A stretch of DNA of 64,000 nt from DATARR01 sp036376245 (GCA_036376245.1 DASVAS010000037.1:301376-365375); one strand, 5' to 3'. Shown: positions 35,001 to 42,594, counted from the stretch's first letter. Translations and numbers: made by a program. Notes: generated by a model not told the origin, from the sequence alone.

Positions 35001-35334
35001 CCGGCCGGTTCTGATGAGGCAAATCGCGCTTCGCGAGACGAATCTTCAACAACCGGCCGTCCTTGATGATCACATTCAGTCGTGGGGTTTCATCGCTAAA
35101 GAGAGGGCGAATAGGCGCGTGGACTTCGACGACCCGCCCAAGAAGTGCAACATCGGAGTTGCGGATAAACGACTCCTCGTCATTAGGATCGGTATAGAGG
35201 ATGAGCTTCTCGTCGCTGCCCTCCTTCTTGATCTCAACTCTGACAACTCCTCTTTCCCCAATACCTCCGGCAGGGGTAGTCTGATCCGTGAAGAATTTTC
35301 CGTTCGATAGAAACGCCGTGACCTGGTCGGGCAT
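29008..35334 (-). CDS. Giant coiled-coil and beta-domain protein, 2108 aa (first of pair)
   Basis: One open frame of 2108 residues, with GGGAGGCCTCC before the ATG. It begins MPDQVTAFLSNGKFFTDQTT, with no signal peptide. Residues 1 to about 1150 are mixed alpha/beta with many Trp and Asp residues. About 1175-1635 is almost entirely helical coiled coil (for example LEDQTADLQAVFDEAEKLLS). About 1795-2036 is hydrophobic beta-sheet with small residues (LTVFILGGAGYLELGSRY; LGIALGPIRGGVAVYLGVTA) ending in KIKICWCFTLEVSESV. The last 70 residues are a soluble tail. The layout resembles a membrane-associated or tubular structural protein. I know no named family. Confidence 0.7.
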   Translation of the reverse strand: MPDQVTAFLSNGKFFTDQTTPAGGIGERGVVRVEIKKEGSDEKLILYTDPNDEESFIRNSDVALLGRVVEVHAPIRPLFSDETPRLNVIIKDGRLLKIRLAKRDLPHQNRPGNLFEAWRDGRSFTVLDASDHELDRQRGFFQQIGFQLSDSEPDTSGLRCALHPVNRKNAAGDCVETKDLTLVFETTAKVAGQGLKAYGSSEGVSQQTIRLVQIPRYLVCGDAEAQDKIPTWYVALMGLPYSWGRSVWNSVMGELVRASELDVQHGPLFAPIFDPAGSGFWDSVYEVQEPLSTDGRVSAVSHALALHGNNDDTWGQATFPLLRNHIGEAIKALLPLTKGFPADLSASDNSRFRDLMKHLLKLTRDSGLSLRLRRKKSIAVISPNRSVRIGALDVTFASSTRDTGKEGETLQKWMLTESRRENFSGKYEWNDASMDLDWSIEALAPGGQDDVTGEFYADCDPSLQIPASQQEEHDLECTQRRERPLVVPLPKAAASPLTGIVLNVQERARQGDLRRIDLVLRRTDGGGNTGDELKELEVCFPENENKMDRVAVLDREPFLVAKVSFPTLGSLENAAAGNEIANWQSYGSDAGTWHIRFPNAQNFCLTLPPQGVGETMEKRKEHKQGLAEGDLADFRLSPPAFLAMRERYYKQNFPEAPWNLRRLLSDPERELPGAHLEHLQYELLYGLSCRIDYPFMRLAEISALVGDVMGPLPRNPAWVPFKGAKVDGEAQGDYLEARRRWIRLAQRTRQRLGIFELWDIRKLDTLELKEDVTCWIRQMPRDHHLPGDPTDEPSDETKRPKTLPDGLVKVRKADLANPVPLDPDAPDPGLKGGATWGFESRNIYQAVLRPHDGKWPQSSGAAMKDTRLSALGGYGHQMAAFDNWRTKILADVSMGRTWSYTLERIGRVGVCWNRCKHVIVYERTVVRSPLFGPKAGKEDAQNPHEGRAVLRKVDEFVEVLQNSRRYPDQGKGDAKATGFITECSFSEDPNQVVRFRVRGSWGTDVGNVGWKIPIWRPGEEPKELFPKPVVHFTVMASVDGESVPRKVAIANPENLYFYTDTTVPPEALDDPSVDLSNTDAWLPVEGVDFVDQARPGAAEDNAFASGSLKQTSAGDTVVPIGFSPCTFLIEPAEHTVDLLANRKGDPMGALLSSVTMCRADFQVTQPGLSDVLGSTRSYVAETIQRHLDLLPADARRFDANKLEELKTQIGNLCNSAGTAVADRLAEPAARLQEGNERLQKIGGSLTELIEKIDNQAKDKINLEARRLTAWPARLVEELQANKGNLKKALHRHIETIEAQMKLAPSLAPYLGSVEGALNDARSQLKQAQVELQQIDKDLDTWVAAARLSELTQRLRIYRSTLQSISQRIRGYADSASLTSGDDKIALGIGAKWVAKNLSTLTKVAGMVDAVDATLASVNQLVKDVQGVKGLAKTRLRKLEDQTADLQAVFDEAEKLLSQSRAGLKKAEDGAHALFKELATQLIKETEKAIDELADLGFVEGLRRRWEDKVQTENENLKKGIDGVTKEVRSTASAFFASLDVKELLPTKESISKSVEERCSDLKKRFEVLLTEIKDELGIQEKVAEIRSFLERQRDEALRQIEEELGSGIKAARQVLGVVESKKDDVLKLVRAFGTPPDVSGLKFDRPEVAFFYNELKDRVDITPVISRAAQAAAIVDALKPFGVDLPVKELGEQLIPAELRNFDVSSILPNIAGIPLKDLFSGLKMPGGSGDAVKVRHGLDPQTRRAWVNTEINFQASENATLFAVGPLAVRVNKPRFEAEARMEADLQGIRQRKVSGQLAGDWLLQIGGFPLITFRQTPLTFDEDGRINFRVNPQDVQLAPALDFINALMSQISPGGLTTRFDGDGVVSTLDLPIPDTQVGAFGFSGLKLCASLALRYGGGDFNIGVTAGLARRDAPFTLTVFILGGAGYLELGSRYHTSTGKVTATADMAIAVSASLGIALGPIRGGVAVYLGVTANYDSARGGGLVVGLMFMIRGHVSVLSIASATITLRLDGQYQGGAMVGTGHLEIKIKICWCFTLEVSESVQYTLGRVGSNRRSSLGGPRPVAQLASLGGMAALGMEAEPVKIDKINPEKLKAAVENYLDMLV

Positions 35335-35439
35335 GTAGGAGGCCTCCCGCTCCTCTAGACGGACACGCCCGTCGTTTTCCCCACTCGCTCAGCGACAGCG
35401 GCAGGGCACACGCCTATCGATTCTTCGCGAAGGACCAAT

Positions 35440-35467
35440 TTGACACCGCCTCCACGGGGCGTATAGT
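35440..35467 (+). promoter_or_regulatory. Promoter of the 205-aa secreted protein gene
   Basis: TTGACA and TATAGT are separated by 16 nt, a near-consensus sigma-70-type promoter. It ends 40 nt before the ATG at 35508, leaving a leader that carries the ribosome binding site GGAGG. The promoter lies in the 173 bases shared with the divergent giant-protein operon, so the two could be co-regulated. Confidence 0.6.
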
Positions 35468-35507
35468 CCGCAACCAGCGATTCATTTCACCTCTTGGAGG
35501 GCTCCGC

Positions 35508-36125
35508 ATGAGGCTCCCGAAATTTTTCTCTTACAGAATTCTTCCCTTTCTCCTCCTTCTGTTCGTCTTCGCCGCACGGCCGGGTACCGCCCAGGGGAGC
35601 ACACCCACCCTTGAAGCGGTCTGTACCAATGGCTCCTGGTCGGACTGTGGAGTCGCCGTCAAGCAGTCCATCGCCGCCCTTCCCGATCCACTCCCGGCCG
35701 ACAAGGTAAAGCGATTGATCGAGATCATGTCGCTGTGGTCGGATGCTTACGAGAAGCAGGTGCGGTTTCTGGAGAGTGCCGGACGGCTCAAGAAGTCAGA
35801 GAACGACTGGACCAAAATCACGAATGCAGTGAAGGAAAAGATCGATCCGGTCGGAATCGCGAAGGAGCAAGGGATTGACGCGCTCCTGAAAAAGTATCTT
35901 CCTAAGGTCGCCGCCTTTCTGGAGTACGCCAGCCCGGTCTTCAGCGCCCTCTCGGTGTTCTTCGATTCCTCGGAGATCGCCACCGATTTCGATGAGATCA
36001 ATCTGATGAACAAGGACCTCCAGACAAGGTTCTTCAACAAGATGGAGCCTCACCTCCGATCCGACTGGAAGACGCGAATCCAGACGATGAGCACCGAGGT
36101 CATGCCCCAGCTAAGACGGCCATAG
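35508..36125 (+). CDS. Secreted helical protein of unknown function
   Basis: A 205-residue exported protein with TTGGAGGGCTCCGC before the ATG. Residues 1-28 are a signal peptide (RILPFLLLLFVFAARPGTAQ). The mature part starts with VCTNGSWSDCGVAV, with two cysteines that may pair, and continues as amphipathic helices rich in Lys and Asp. I recognise no domain. It is divergent from the giant-protein operon and shares its upstream region, so it may be a periplasmic partner; that link rests on position alone. Confidence 0.7.
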   Translation: MRLPKFFSYRILPFLLLLFVFAARPGTAQGSTPTLEAVCTNGSWSDCGVAVKQSIAALPDPLPADKVKRLIEIMSLWSDAYEKQVRFLESAGRLKKSENDWTKITNAVKEKIDPVGIAKEQGIDALLKKYLPKVAAFLEYASPVFSALSVFFDSSEIATDFDEINLMNKDLQTRFFNKMEPHLRSDWKTRIQTMSTEVMPQLRRP

Positions 36126-36172
36126 CATCACCAGTCCGAGGTAGAATCCGGGGATCTCAGGGGAGAAACGCC

Positions 36173-36781
36173 ATGGACTGGATGAAGTTCCTGGAGAACG
36201 TCCGCTACGTCGTGGCCGTGCTGCTGGTGACGTCGCTGCCGCCGGCGCTGCTGTACTGGTTCATCGTCCATCCCTTCGTGGGCTTCTGGCGCCGCGTCGG
36301 GGCGAAGGGGACGTTCTGGTTCCTGGGTATCTTCCTGTTCGGCTCGATGACCGCGCTCTACCCGGTGCGGGACTTCCTCCTGGGGCAGGACTTCGGGACC
36401 CGCCTGCCGGCCATCCTCGCCGGCCTGCCGCTGATTGCGGCCTCGTTCGTGATCAGCAGCAAGCGGCGGAAGCACCTCTCGTTCCGGACCCTGGCCGGCG
36501 TCCCGGAGGTCGCGCCGGAGGGGCAGGGACCCGGCCTCCTCCAGGAAGGGATCTATGGCCGCATCCGCCATCCCCGCTACGTCGAGTTCACTCTGGGCTG
36601 CGTCGGCTGGGCGCTGTTCTGCAACTACGCCGGGCTCTACGTGGCCACGGCCCTGACGATCGTGGCGCTCTACGTCATCGTCCTGATCGAGGAGAAGGAG
36701 CTGCGGCAGCGCTTCGGCCAGGCGTACGTGGACTACAGCGCCCGCGTGCCGCGGTTCGTGCCGCGGCGTCTTCACTCGTAG
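36173..36781 (+). CDS. ICMT-like integral membrane methyltransferase
   Basis: A 202-residue membrane protein with AGGGGAGAAACGCC before the ATG. Four to five membrane segments are visible (for example VRYVVAVLLVTSLPPALLYW and VGWALFCNYAGLYVATALTI). The C-terminal motif EGIYGRIRHPRYVEF, then EEKELRQRFGQAYVDYSARV, is the SAM-binding signature of the isoprenylcysteine carboxyl methyltransferase/PEMT-like family. Bacterial members methylate small lipids or unknown substrates. Its 3' end overlaps the end of the permease gene by 10 nt on the other strand. Confidence 0.82.
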   Translation: MDWMKFLENVRYVVAVLLVTSLPPALLYWFIVHPFVGFWRRVGAKGTFWFLGIFLFGSMTALYPVRDFLLGQDFGTRLPAILAGLPLIAASFVISSKRRKHLSFRTLAGVPEVAPEGQGPGLLQEGIYGRIRHPRYVEFTLGCVGWALFCNYAGLYVATALTIVALYVIVLIEEKELRQRFGQAYVDYSARVPRFVPRRLHS

Positions 36782-39243
36782 CGGATCGCCTCCAGCGGCT
36801 CGACCGTCGAGGCCCGGCGGGCCGGCAGCCAGCTCGCCAGCAGGGCCACTCCGGCGAGGAGCACGGGGACGGCCGCGAAGGTCGCCGGATCCGTGGGGCT
36901 GACGCCGTAGAGCAGGGCCGCCATCAGGCGCGTGGCCGCCAGCGCGGCGGCCAGGCCGATCCCGATGCCCAGCAGGGTGATGGCCAGGCCTTCCCGCAGA
37001 ACCATGCGGGAGACGTCCCGGCGGCTCGCCCCCAGGGCCATGCGCACGCCGATCTCGCGCGTACGGTGGCTGACCACGTAGGAGATGACGCCGTAGATCC
37101 CCACCGCCCCCAGCAGCAGGGCCACCGCCGCGGCGATGATCAGCAGGAGCATGGTGAAGGAGGTGCGCGTCATGGAGCGCTCCACCACGTCCTCCAGGGG
37201 ATGCACCTCGGCCAGGGCGAGGTTGGGATCCAGGGACCAGATCGCGTCCCGGACCGGCTTGACCAGGGCTGTGGGCTCGATCCGGCCGCGCACCACCAGG
37301 CTGAAGCTCCGGGGCGCGTAGGGCTCGCCTTCGCTGAGGGCGGGACGCACCACGGGATAGTAGACCGCCTGGTCCGGCTCCTCGTCCAGGCTCCGCTGCT
37401 GCACGCTCCCGACGACGCCGACAATGGTGTACCAGCGATACTCGCCGGGGTCTGTGACGCGTCCGCTCACCAGTTGCCTGCCCACGGCGCTCTTGCCGGG
37501 CCAGAAGCGCTGCGCCAGGGCTTGGCTCACCACCACCTCGGCCGGCGGCCGCTCCGGATCGAACCGGTCGAATACCCGCCCCTCCACCACCGGGATGCCT
37601 ATGGCCTCGAAGTATCCGGGGCTCGCGTAGCGGTTGCCGAGGATGGGCGGGACCTGGTTCTCCGGCAGCGGAAAGTCCTTGAAGGTGTAGCCGCTCCGCG
37701 AATCATCCCCGGAGAGCGGCAGCGGCGCGACGGTGCCCACGCTCACCACCCCCGCCACGCCCCCCACACGCTCCAGCAGTTGTTCGACGAAGCGCCCCGT
37801 GGCGGTCGCGTCCTTGTACTTGGTCTCGGGCAGGTCCAGGCGCAGGGTGAGAACGCCCTGGGGATCGAAGCCGGGGTTGACGTTGCGCAGGTGCCAGAAG
37901 CTGCGCGCCGCAAGCCCGGAGCAGATCAGCAGCAACAGGGCGAGGGCCATCTGGGTGACCACCAGGGCGTTGCGGGCGAAGTGCCGCTCCCGGCCCGCCG
38001 TGCCGCCGCGCCCGCCTTCCTGGAGGACCGCCGCCAGCCCCCTGCGGCCGTAGCGGAGGGCCGCGAAGCCGCCGCAGCCGAGGCCGGCGAGCAGCGAGAG
38101 GAGCACGGTGAAGGCGAAGACGGTCAGGTCCACGCCGATCTCCTCCAGGCGCGGGATGCCCGGCGGCCGGAGGCTCACCAGCAGGCGCACGCCCGCCGCC
38201 GCCAGACCCAGCCCCACGGCCCCGCCCAGCAGGCCGAGCAGGGCGCCCTCGCTCAGGAAGAGGCCGGCGACGTCCCGGCGGGTCCCTCCCAGGGCGGCGC
38301 GCACCGCCATCTCCCGCTGCCGCCCCTCGGCGCGCACCAGGAAGAGGTTGGCCACGTTGGCGCAGGCGATGAGCAGGATGCAGCCGACGCTCCCCAGCAG
38401 GATCCAGAGCGCCCGCTCGGCCTCGCCCACGGTGTCGTCCCGCAGCGAGGTGGCGACGATGTGGAGCTTGGCGCTCTCGATCATCCCCTTGTTGATCCCG
38501 GAGTCTGTGTACTCCTCCGGGATCCGCCAGACGAGCTGCGAGAGCTCCCGGCCGGCCTGCTCCAGGGAGACCCCGGGGCGGAGACGGCCCACGGTCCGGT
38601 AGTTGAAGTTGCCCGGCGTGAGCCCGGCGGGATCGAGCGTGATGGGGGTCCACAGCTCGGTCCTGGCCGAGGGGAAGCGGAAGTCCGCGGGCATGACGCC
38701 GACGACCCGCGTCTCGACGTCGTCGATCCTCAGCGTCTTCCCCAGGACCGCGCGGTCGCCCCCGAAGCGGCGCCGCCACAGGGCGTCGGAGAGGACCGCC
38801 ACCTTCTCCGCCCCGGGCTTCTCGTCCGCCGCCTGGATCGTCCGGCCCAGGATCGCGGGCACGCCGAGCACGGTGAACACGGAGCCGGTGACGCCGGCCG
38901 CGCCCACCCGCTCGGGCCGGTCGCCGCCGGTCAGGGTGACGGAGCTGTCCAGATACATCCCGAGGTCCTCGAGCACCCGGTTGTTCCGGCGGTAGAGGAG
39001 GTAGGTGCCGTCCGAGTGCTCGAACTTGTCCATGTTGAGCCCGGGCGCGCTGTGCCAGACCCCGGCCAGCCGGTCGGGCTCGGGGAAGGGCAGGGGGCGG
39101 ATCAGCACGGAATGGACCACCGTGAAGATGGCGGCCGTGGCGCCGATCCCCAGGGCCAGGGTGAGGACGGAGAGCAGCAGGAACGCCGGGCTCCGGCGGA
39201 GCTCCCGGGCGAGCGAGCGGAGGGCGGTCGAGAGGGCGCGCAT
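36772..39243 (-). CDS. ADOP-type ABC permease (MacB/FtsX)
   Basis: An 823-residue permease with two MacB core plus FtsX halves. The start SPAFLLLSVLTLALGIGATAAIFTVV is the first membrane helix, followed by a periplasmic core with RPLPFPEPDRLAGVWH, then LLGSVGCILLIACANVANLFLVRAEGRQREMAVRAALG. The second half repeats the plan, ending in SHRTREIGVRMALGASRRDV and three more helices. No ATPase gene lies nearby. The full-length duplicated, ATPase-less form is the acidobacterial duplicated orphan permease (ADOP). Substrates are unknown; export of peptides, lipids or macrolides is typical for MacB relatives. Confidence 0.92.
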   Translation of the reverse strand: MRALSTALRSLARELRRSPAFLLLSVLTLALGIGATAAIFTVVHSVLIRPLPFPEPDRLAGVWHSAPGLNMDKFEHSDGTYLLYRRNNRVLEDLGMYLDSSVTLTGGDRPERVGAAGVTGSVFTVLGVPAILGRTIQAADEKPGAEKVAVLSDALWRRRFGGDRAVLGKTLRIDDVETRVVGVMPADFRFPSARTELWTPITLDPAGLTPGNFNYRTVGRLRPGVSLEQAGRELSQLVWRIPEEYTDSGINKGMIESAKLHIVATSLRDDTVGEAERALWILLGSVGCILLIACANVANLFLVRAEGRQREMAVRAALGGTRRDVAGLFLSEGALLGLLGGAVGLGLAAAGVRLLVSLRPPGIPRLEEIGVDLTVFAFTVLLSLLAGLGCGGFAALRYGRRGLAAVLQEGGRGGTAGRERHFARNALVVTQMALALLLLICSGLAARSFWHLRNVNPGFDPQGVLTLRLDLPETKYKDATATGRFVEQLLERVGGVAGVVSVGTVAPLPLSGDDSRSGYTFKDFPLPENQVPPILGNRYASPGYFEAIGIPVVEGRVFDRFDPERPPAEVVVSQALAQRFWPGKSAVGRQLVSGRVTDPGEYRWYTIVGVVGSVQQRSLDEEPDQAVYYPVVRPALSEGEPYAPRSFSLVVRGRIEPTALVKPVRDAIWSLDPNLALAEVHPLEDVVERSMTRTSFTMLLLIIAAAVALLLGAVGIYGVISYVVSHRTREIGVRMALGASRRDVSRMVLREGLAITLLGIGIGLAAALAATRLMAALLYGVSPTDPATFAAVPVLLAGVALLASWLPARRASTVEPLEAIRYE

Positions 39244-39366
39244 TCGGGCCGCAACTCTATGACAGGGAGAGGCTGATTGCGCCGTCCCACCCCACGGGGT
39301 ATGACGAGAGGCACCCTCAGGTATTAGGATGAGCCCGTATCTCGTTCCCTGAAAGGAGCCCGTCTT

Positions 39367-40653
39367 ATGAGAACGCTAGCAGTTCGAGGGCTGGCACGCG
39401 CGTCCGCCCCGGGTGTCTCGCTCCTGGTGTCGTTCGTCCTCGGAGGAGTCCTCCTGCTGGGTGGCCCGGCCGCGGCCGACGAAGGTCACATCAACTTCGT
39501 CCAGATGACCGTCCAGCGTTGCGCCGAGAGCGGAGCCTGCGAGTGGAAGCTGAGCTGCGGCCCGCAAGGCCAGGAGACCGAGCTCTTCGCCGGCAAGGAG
39601 GCCAAGACCAAGTACTCGGTCCAGATCGGCAAGCACATGGACGTCAAGAAGTTCCCCGTCACGATCCAGTGCACCGTCTGGGAGGACGACGGGTTCTTCG
39701 GCGCTTCCTGGGAGAAGGCGGGCTCCGGCACGGTGATGCTGCCGTCGGGCGGGGACTACCGCCTCGACATCGGCAACAAGGAGCAGGGCATGGTGCGTGT
39801 CCGCATCGTCGCGGACAGCGTCGAGGTCGGCATCGCGCCGCCCCCCGCCGCCGCTCCGGCTCCGGCTCCGGTGGCCGCCAAGCCCGGACGCCGTCCGGCC
39901 AAGCCTCCGGCGGCGCCGCGGTTCGTGGCCGCCTTCATCCCGCAGATGGAAGGCCAGGCCCTGCTGATCGGCATGGAGTGGGACAGGTTCAAGGCGCGGA
40001 TGAACGAGCTCTCCAACAACGGCCTCCAGATCTTCGCCTTCTCCAGCTTCGAGTACGGCGGCAAGCGCCTCTGGAACGGCGTCTTCCGGCCGAGCCAGGA
40101 GGAGATGGTGCTGCTGGTCGACATGGACTTCCAGAAGTTCGCCGACGTCTACAAGCGGGTCACCGGCGGGAACAAGCGCCTGATCGACCTAGAGGTCTAC
40201 GACAGCGGCAAGAAATGGGCGGGGCTCTACCGCGACCTCGGCGAGAGCCACAACCTCTGGGTGGGCCAGTCCCGCAAGGACTTCCTGGAGAAGGTCAAGG
40301 ATCTGGCGTCGGCCAAGGGCCAGCAGTTGCTGGACGTCGAGGTCTACAAGGCCGGCGGCCCGCTGCTGTACGCGGGACCCTTCCTCCAGAGGTTGGAGGC
40401 CACGGAGCTGTGGACCGGCCTCGACCAGGCGGCCTTCCAGAACAAGTGGAACGGCCTGAAGGGCAAGGATTGGCAGGTGGTGAGCGTCACTTCCTACCAG
40501 GACGGCGACAAGAGGCTCTTCGACGCCATCGCCCGGGCCGGAGACCGGGGCGACATCTCGGTGGGGCTGGAGCTGACGCCCTTCCTCACCCGCTGGGAAG
40601 AGCTGGCCGACAAGGGCATGCGCCTGATCAGCCTGGACGTCTACCAGGAGTGA
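39367..40653 (+). CDS. Secreted protein with BTRD1-like tandem repeats
   Basis: A 428-residue exported protein with AAAGGAGCCCGTCTT before the ATG. A signal peptide (to about residue 37) precedes an N-terminal beta domain (CEWKLSCGPQGQETELF), an Ala/Pro linker (about 158-180), and from about 190 four repeats of roughly 50 residues. Each repeat carries F..K....L...G.R(L/I)(I/L)DLEVY followed by W.G.(Y/F)R or an equivalent, which is the Bacterial tandem repeat domain 1 pattern (polyglycine-hydrolase-like repeats). The enzyme part of such hydrolases is absent. Function is unknown; binding of an extracellular polymer is a guess. Confidence 0.75.
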   Translation: MRTLAVRGLARASAPGVSLLVSFVLGGVLLLGGPAAADEGHINFVQMTVQRCAESGACEWKLSCGPQGQETELFAGKEAKTKYSVQIGKHMDVKKFPVTIQCTVWEDDGFFGASWEKAGSGTVMLPSGGDYRLDIGNKEQGMVRVRIVADSVEVGIAPPPAAAPAPAPVAAKPGRRPAKPPAAPRFVAAFIPQMEGQALLIGMEWDRFKARMNELSNNGLQIFAFSSFEYGGKRLWNGVFRPSQEEMVLLVDMDFQKFADVYKRVTGGNKRLIDLEVYDSGKKWAGLYRDLGESHNLWVGQSRKDFLEKVKDLASAKGQQLLDVEVYKAGGPLLYAGPFLQRLEATELWTGLDQAAFQNKWNGLKGKDWQVVSVTSYQDGDKRLFDAIARAGDRGDISVGLELTPFLTRWEELADKGMRLISLDVYQE

Positions 40654-40705
40654 CCGGGCTCCCCGGGAGCGCGACGCGCCGCTCGCCGCGCTCCCGCCGG
40701 CGCGA

Positions 40706-41638
40706 TCAGGGGTAGACCTCGGTCTCCCCCACCTCCGTTGACACCGTCGTGCCCGCCTCGCCGCAGGCGATCCGCTCGACGTCGGCGAGCGCGCCGATGA
40801 CCGCTATCTTGCCGGTCCGCTCCACGAACTCGACGGCGGCCTCGACCTTGGGCCCCATGGACCCGGCGGCGAAGTCGTAGGCTTTCAGCGCCGCGGGCGA
40901 GATCCGGCGGATGCCCCGCTGCGTGGGCTTGCCCCAGTCGAGATAGACCGCGTCGGCGTCGGTCGCCATGATGAAGAGGTCCACCTCCAGCTCCCGGGCC
41001 AGCAGCGCGCTCGCGCGGTCCTTGTCCACCACCGCGTCCACACCGTGCAGCTTCCGGCCCGGCGCGTACATGGTCGGGATGCCGCCGCCGCCGGCGCAGA
41101 TCACGATGCACCCCTTCTCCAGCAGCCATTTGACGGGGCGGATCTGGAAGATCCGCTTCGGCCGCGGCGAGGGCACCACCCGCCGGAAGCCCGGGCCGTC
41201 CGGCGCCAGGGTCCAGCCCTTTTCCTCCGCCAGCCGCCGCGCCTCCTCCTCCGTATAGACCGGGCCGATCGGCTTGGTCGGCGTCTCCCACGCCGGGTCG
41301 TCGGGATCGACCTCGACCATGGACAGGATGGTGGCGAACGGCTGCTCGAACGGCAGGATGTTCCCCAGCTCCTGCTCGATCATGTAGCCGATCATCCCCT
41401 CGGTCTGGGCCCCCAGCACGTCGAGGGGATAGGGGCTGACCTCGCTGTAGGAGGCGCTCTGCAAGGCGAGCAGCCCCACCTGGGGGCCGTTGCCGTGGGT
41501 GATGACGAGCTGGTGCTCGCGGCCGAGCGGCGCCATTGCCTCGGCGGCGATGCGGACGTTCTTCCTCTGATTCTCCGCGGTCATCTCCTCGCCGCGGCGC
41601 AGCAGGGCGTTGCCGCCCAGGGCTACCAGGATTCGCAT
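40706..41638 (-). CDS. arcC: Carbamate kinase
   Basis: A 310-residue enzyme from the ATG at 41638, preceded by AGAGAGGACCGC. It makes ATP and carbamate from carbamoyl phosphate, or the reverse. Signature regions include MRILVALGGNAL, HGNGPQVGLLALQ, DPDDPAW, FQIRPVKWLLEKGCIVICAGGGG, DLFIMATDADAVYLDWG and GSMGPKVEAAVEF, all in the family order and nearly full-length. The longer open frame upstream reads into non-coding DNA. No arginine deiminase or ornithine carbamoyltransferase gene is near, so the pathway context is not visible. Confidence 0.93.
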   Translation of the reverse strand: MRILVALGGNALLRRGEEMTAENQRKNVRIAAEAMAPLGREHQLVITHGNGPQVGLLALQSASYSEVSPYPLDVLGAQTEGMIGYMIEQELGNILPFEQPFATILSMVEVDPDDPAWETPTKPIGPVYTEEEARRLAEEKGWTLAPDGPGFRRVVPSPRPKRIFQIRPVKWLLEKGCIVICAGGGGIPTMYAPGRKLHGVDAVVDKDRASALLARELEVDLFIMATDADAVYLDWGKPTQRGIRRISPAALKAYDFAAGSMGPKVEAAVEFVERTGKIAVIGALADVERIACGEAGTTVSTEVGETEVYP

Positions 41639-41897
41639 GCGGTCCTCTCTTGGCGCCGGCCCGGCGGGGCCGGTGAAAGCGGGAAGTCTACTGCATGGCC
41701 GCGGGCGGACGGCCAGACGAGTCACCGGGTTGAATTAAAAACCTTTCAATCTGCAATGCGTGCATCGCAAAGAGCAACAAAGATTGCCCTCGCCGCGGCT
41801 CTGGTCTATCGTCGAATCCTCTTTGCAGTCGTACTTTGCCATGTCGCCTCCGCACGGGGAGTGGCCGTTGGTACAACGACCCACTCAGGAGGATGAG

Positions 41898-42431
41898 ATG
41901 AGAGAGAGAGTCGCTTGCTTCGCGGTTGTCGTATCCCTGTTCGTTTTCGCCAGCCTCTCCCGGGCCGAAACGCCCGACGGGCAGACGCCTTCCGAAGAGA
42001 CCATCTGCGACAGCCAGAGCGGCGCCGCCTATGGCCTCTGCACCGCCTACTGCGAGGCCATGGACTGCGACAGCCCCTTCGCCGAGGCCTCCCCCACCGC
42101 CTGCTCCCGCGTCCGGGCCAACTACGAGAGGATCACCGGTCAGCCCCTCCCCTGCGAGGCCACCTGCCCGTGCGTCGAAGCCATCCCCCTGCTCCAGGCC
42201 TTCGTGAACGGCACGACCGCGACCGCCGTCTGCCAGGAGGACTCCGTCTTCACCACCCTGGTGAGCCCGGACAATGAATTCGTGGTCGTGGACAGCGGCA
42301 CGACGCCTCCCACCTGCGGCGCCAACTTCGATCCGCCCGTCCAGATCACTGCGGCGGAAGCGTTCGTCTGCCGCCAGCTCCTGCGGACCGCCGCCGCGGC
42401 CCAGGGCGTGACCTGTGTACACCCGGAGTAG
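41898..42431 (+). CDS. Cys-rich secreted protein
   Basis: A 177-residue exported protein from the ATG at 41898; AGGAGGATGAG supports this start over the one at 41760. Signal peptide about residues 1-23. The mature N-terminal half carries about ten cysteines in ICDSQSGAAYGLCTAYCEAM, DCDS, TACSRVRANYERITGQPLPC and CPC. The C-terminal half is Thr/Val-rich with three further cysteines. The pattern recurs in secreted proteins that often lie next to others of this kind, but I cannot name a function. Confidence 0.68.
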   Translation: MRERVACFAVVVSLFVFASLSRAETPDGQTPSEETICDSQSGAAYGLCTAYCEAMDCDSPFAEASPTACSRVRANYERITGQPLPCEATCPCVEAIPLLQAFVNGTTATAVCQEDSVFTTLVSPDNEFVVVDSGTTPPTCGANFDPPVQITAAEAFVCRQLLRTAAAAQGVTCVHPE

Positions 42432-42490
42432 CGCAGGGATTCCGCTGAAGAGAGAACCAGGAATCTACGTGGCAGGAACGCTGGTGTAAG

Positions 42491-42580
42491 GACCTAAGGG
42501 ACCTAAAGGACCCAAGGGACATAAAGGACATCCGAGTTGTTGTCCTTTGGGTCCTTTAGGTCCCTTGGGTCCTTTAGGTC
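42491..42580. terminator. Long hairpin of 9-10-nt repeats (bidirectional terminator)
   Basis: The left arm (42491-42530) and right arm (42541-42580) are inverted copies over about 40 nt with a few mismatches and a 10-nt loop. Each arm is itself built of short units such as GGGACCTAAA and GGACCCAA. GTTTTTAC follows on the right. It sits between two convergent genes, where it would stop both transcripts. A second hairpin of the same design but different sequence is at 59635-59726. Confidence 0.6.
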
Positions 42581-42594
42581 GTTTTTACAGCCTG

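Noticed and set aside
24513..35334. The giant pair as a prophage tail or contractile injection module
   Set aside because: No sheath, baseplate, tape-measure, terminase or integrase gene is near, and the protein layouts show no tail-tube or collar signature I could name.
42491..42580. Short regular repeats taken for a CRISPR array
   Set aside because: The units are only 8-10 nt and form one inverted pair; no unique spacers and no cas genes.
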